In this document: positions 5,424 to 5,855 of the stretch, piece after piece
How the letters are laid out: each line of letters opens with the position of its first letter
How positions within the stretch are numbered: the first letter of the stretch is position 1
From: DASQDN01 sp035630195
GTDB taxonomy: Bacteria; Acidobacteriota; Terriglobia; Bryobacterales; Bryobacteraceae
Assembly: GCA_035630195.1 (NCBI GenBank)
Contig: DASQLD010000004.1
Coordinates: 1-5,855 of the forward strand
Length of the DNA: 5,855 nucleotides
Direction: 5' to 3'
Program-made: the position numbers and the translations under genes
Notes under the pieces: generated by a model
Told to the model about the DNA's origin: nothing
The model's database searches: none
Seen by the model: only the letters and a program-made list of their open reading frames with translations

Positions 5424-5855
5424 CTACTTGAGCTTCAAATCTCCTGCCCACAGGCTGGCGCGGAGATGATACTTGCCGGTGGAATTCTCTCGTCTGAAAG
5501 AACGGAAGAGGCCGCCCTTGTGTACGCCAAAGGCGCTCGCTTTCAGGTCGCCTGCGGTTACAGACGCTTCGGCCAAGGAGTAATCGCTTGCGTTGCCGAC
5601 ATCGATTGTGAGATCACCGGCGCGCATCGAGACATCTTTATGACCGTCAACGCCTGTCACTTCGAGATTGCCAGCTGTTGAACGGACGATTAAGTGCGAG
5701 CGCCTGGGGACTTGGATATCGATTCGAACTTCATTGTTGGGGCCACCCGTAATGCGGAGCCGGCCGGACTGTTTACCCTCATCGAATGTAATGGACACGT
5801 CCTTCGCGCGATCGGATTCCTTCACGTAGCATCTGACCCGCACTATTGGCTCATC
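5424..5855 (-). CDS. DUF4097-like beta-repeat protein, N-terminus beyond the right edge
   Basis: The frame is open from the right edge to TAG at 5426-5424, giving 143 codons. A GTG at 5843 could start it, but the codons before it (DEPI) are in frame and open with no Shine-Dalgarno visible, so the true start is probably outside the window. Numbering from that GTG, the short motif AG(D/N)L recurs at 57-60, 75-78, 97-100 and 133-136, each within a short beta-strand segment (STAGNLEVTG, RAGDLTIDVG, TAGDLKASAFG, WAGDLKLK). It ends with a KGGLFRSF...GKYHLRA block (109-129). This is the pattern of the DUF4097 (putative adhesin-like) beta-solenoid family, often seen in Acidobacteriota. A signal peptide or membrane anchor would be in the missing part. 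The function is unknown; an envelope or surface role is only a family-based guess. It converges on the acyltransferase and is not in its operon. Confidence 0.7.
   Translation of the reverse strand, partial: DEPIVRVRCYVKESDRAKDVSITFDEGKQSGRLRITGGPNNEVRIDIQVPRRSHLIVRSTAGNLEVTGVDGHKDVSMRAGDLTIDVGNASDYSLAEASVTAGDLKASAFGVHKGGLFRSFRRENSTGKYHLRASLWAGDLKLK

Noticed and set aside
5380..5430. Possible bidirectional terminator between the converging genes.
   Set aside because: No stem of useful length or T-run is visible; the region is a direct repeat, not an inverted one.

Overview
The window looks like chromosomal housekeeping DNA from a Gram-negative bacterium, most likely an Acidobacteriota member of the Solibacter/Bryobacter type. 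This rests on family resemblance recalled from knowledge, not on a search. The clues are the style of the secreted repeat protein at the right edge and of the small exported protein at the left edge, the 'DALYTL' variant of the Sua5/TsaC nucleotide motif, and a lipid A-type acyltransferase, which implies an outer membrane. No phage, IS element, CRISPR array, tRNA or rRNA was seen.

Layout. Two transcription units diverge from a gap of only 27 bases (2236-2262). The leftward unit is a SAM hydroxide adenosyltransferase (DUF62; 2235-1447), then a 417-base stretch with no intact gene (1030-1446), then threonylcarbamoyl-AMP synthase (1029-391), then a small exported protein that runs off the left edge (365-1). 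The rightward unit is tightly packed with overlapping ends: a NifS/IscS-type cysteine desulfurase (2263-3423), the tRNA 2-thiouridylase MnmA (3416-4522) and an LpxL/HtrB-family acyltransferase (4510-5400). A converging gene for an AG(D/N)L-repeat, DUF4097-like protein enters from the right edge (5855-5424). It stops 23 bases from the acyltransferase stop, and a perfect 14-base tandem duplication fills that gap.

The most notable find is in the gene-free stretch. It holds what appear to be two remnants of a formamidopyrimidine-DNA glycosylase gene (mutM/fpg) in opposite orientations. The N-terminus, MPELPEVE, starts on the minus strand in a TGATG overlap with the DUF62 stop, exactly where an intact third operon gene would begin. 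The C-terminal zinc finger (RVYGRKG, C-x2-C-x16-C) lies about 150 bases further on, on the plus strand, with one frameshift and the last cysteine replaced by tryptophan. The middle of the gene is missing. The simplest reading is an operon gene lost by deletion plus inversion.

Working together. The cysteine desulfurase and MnmA form a self-contained sulfur-donor/acceptor pair for 2-thiouridine at tRNA position 34, resembling the YrvO-MnmA pair of Bacillus. The divergent unit carries the enzyme that makes the precursor of t6A at position 37. The two units therefore supply two modifications of the same anticodon loop in tRNAs such as tRNA-Lys(UUU). The acyltransferase serves the envelope and appears to be only transcriptionally linked. 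I did not find a novel multi-gene system here.
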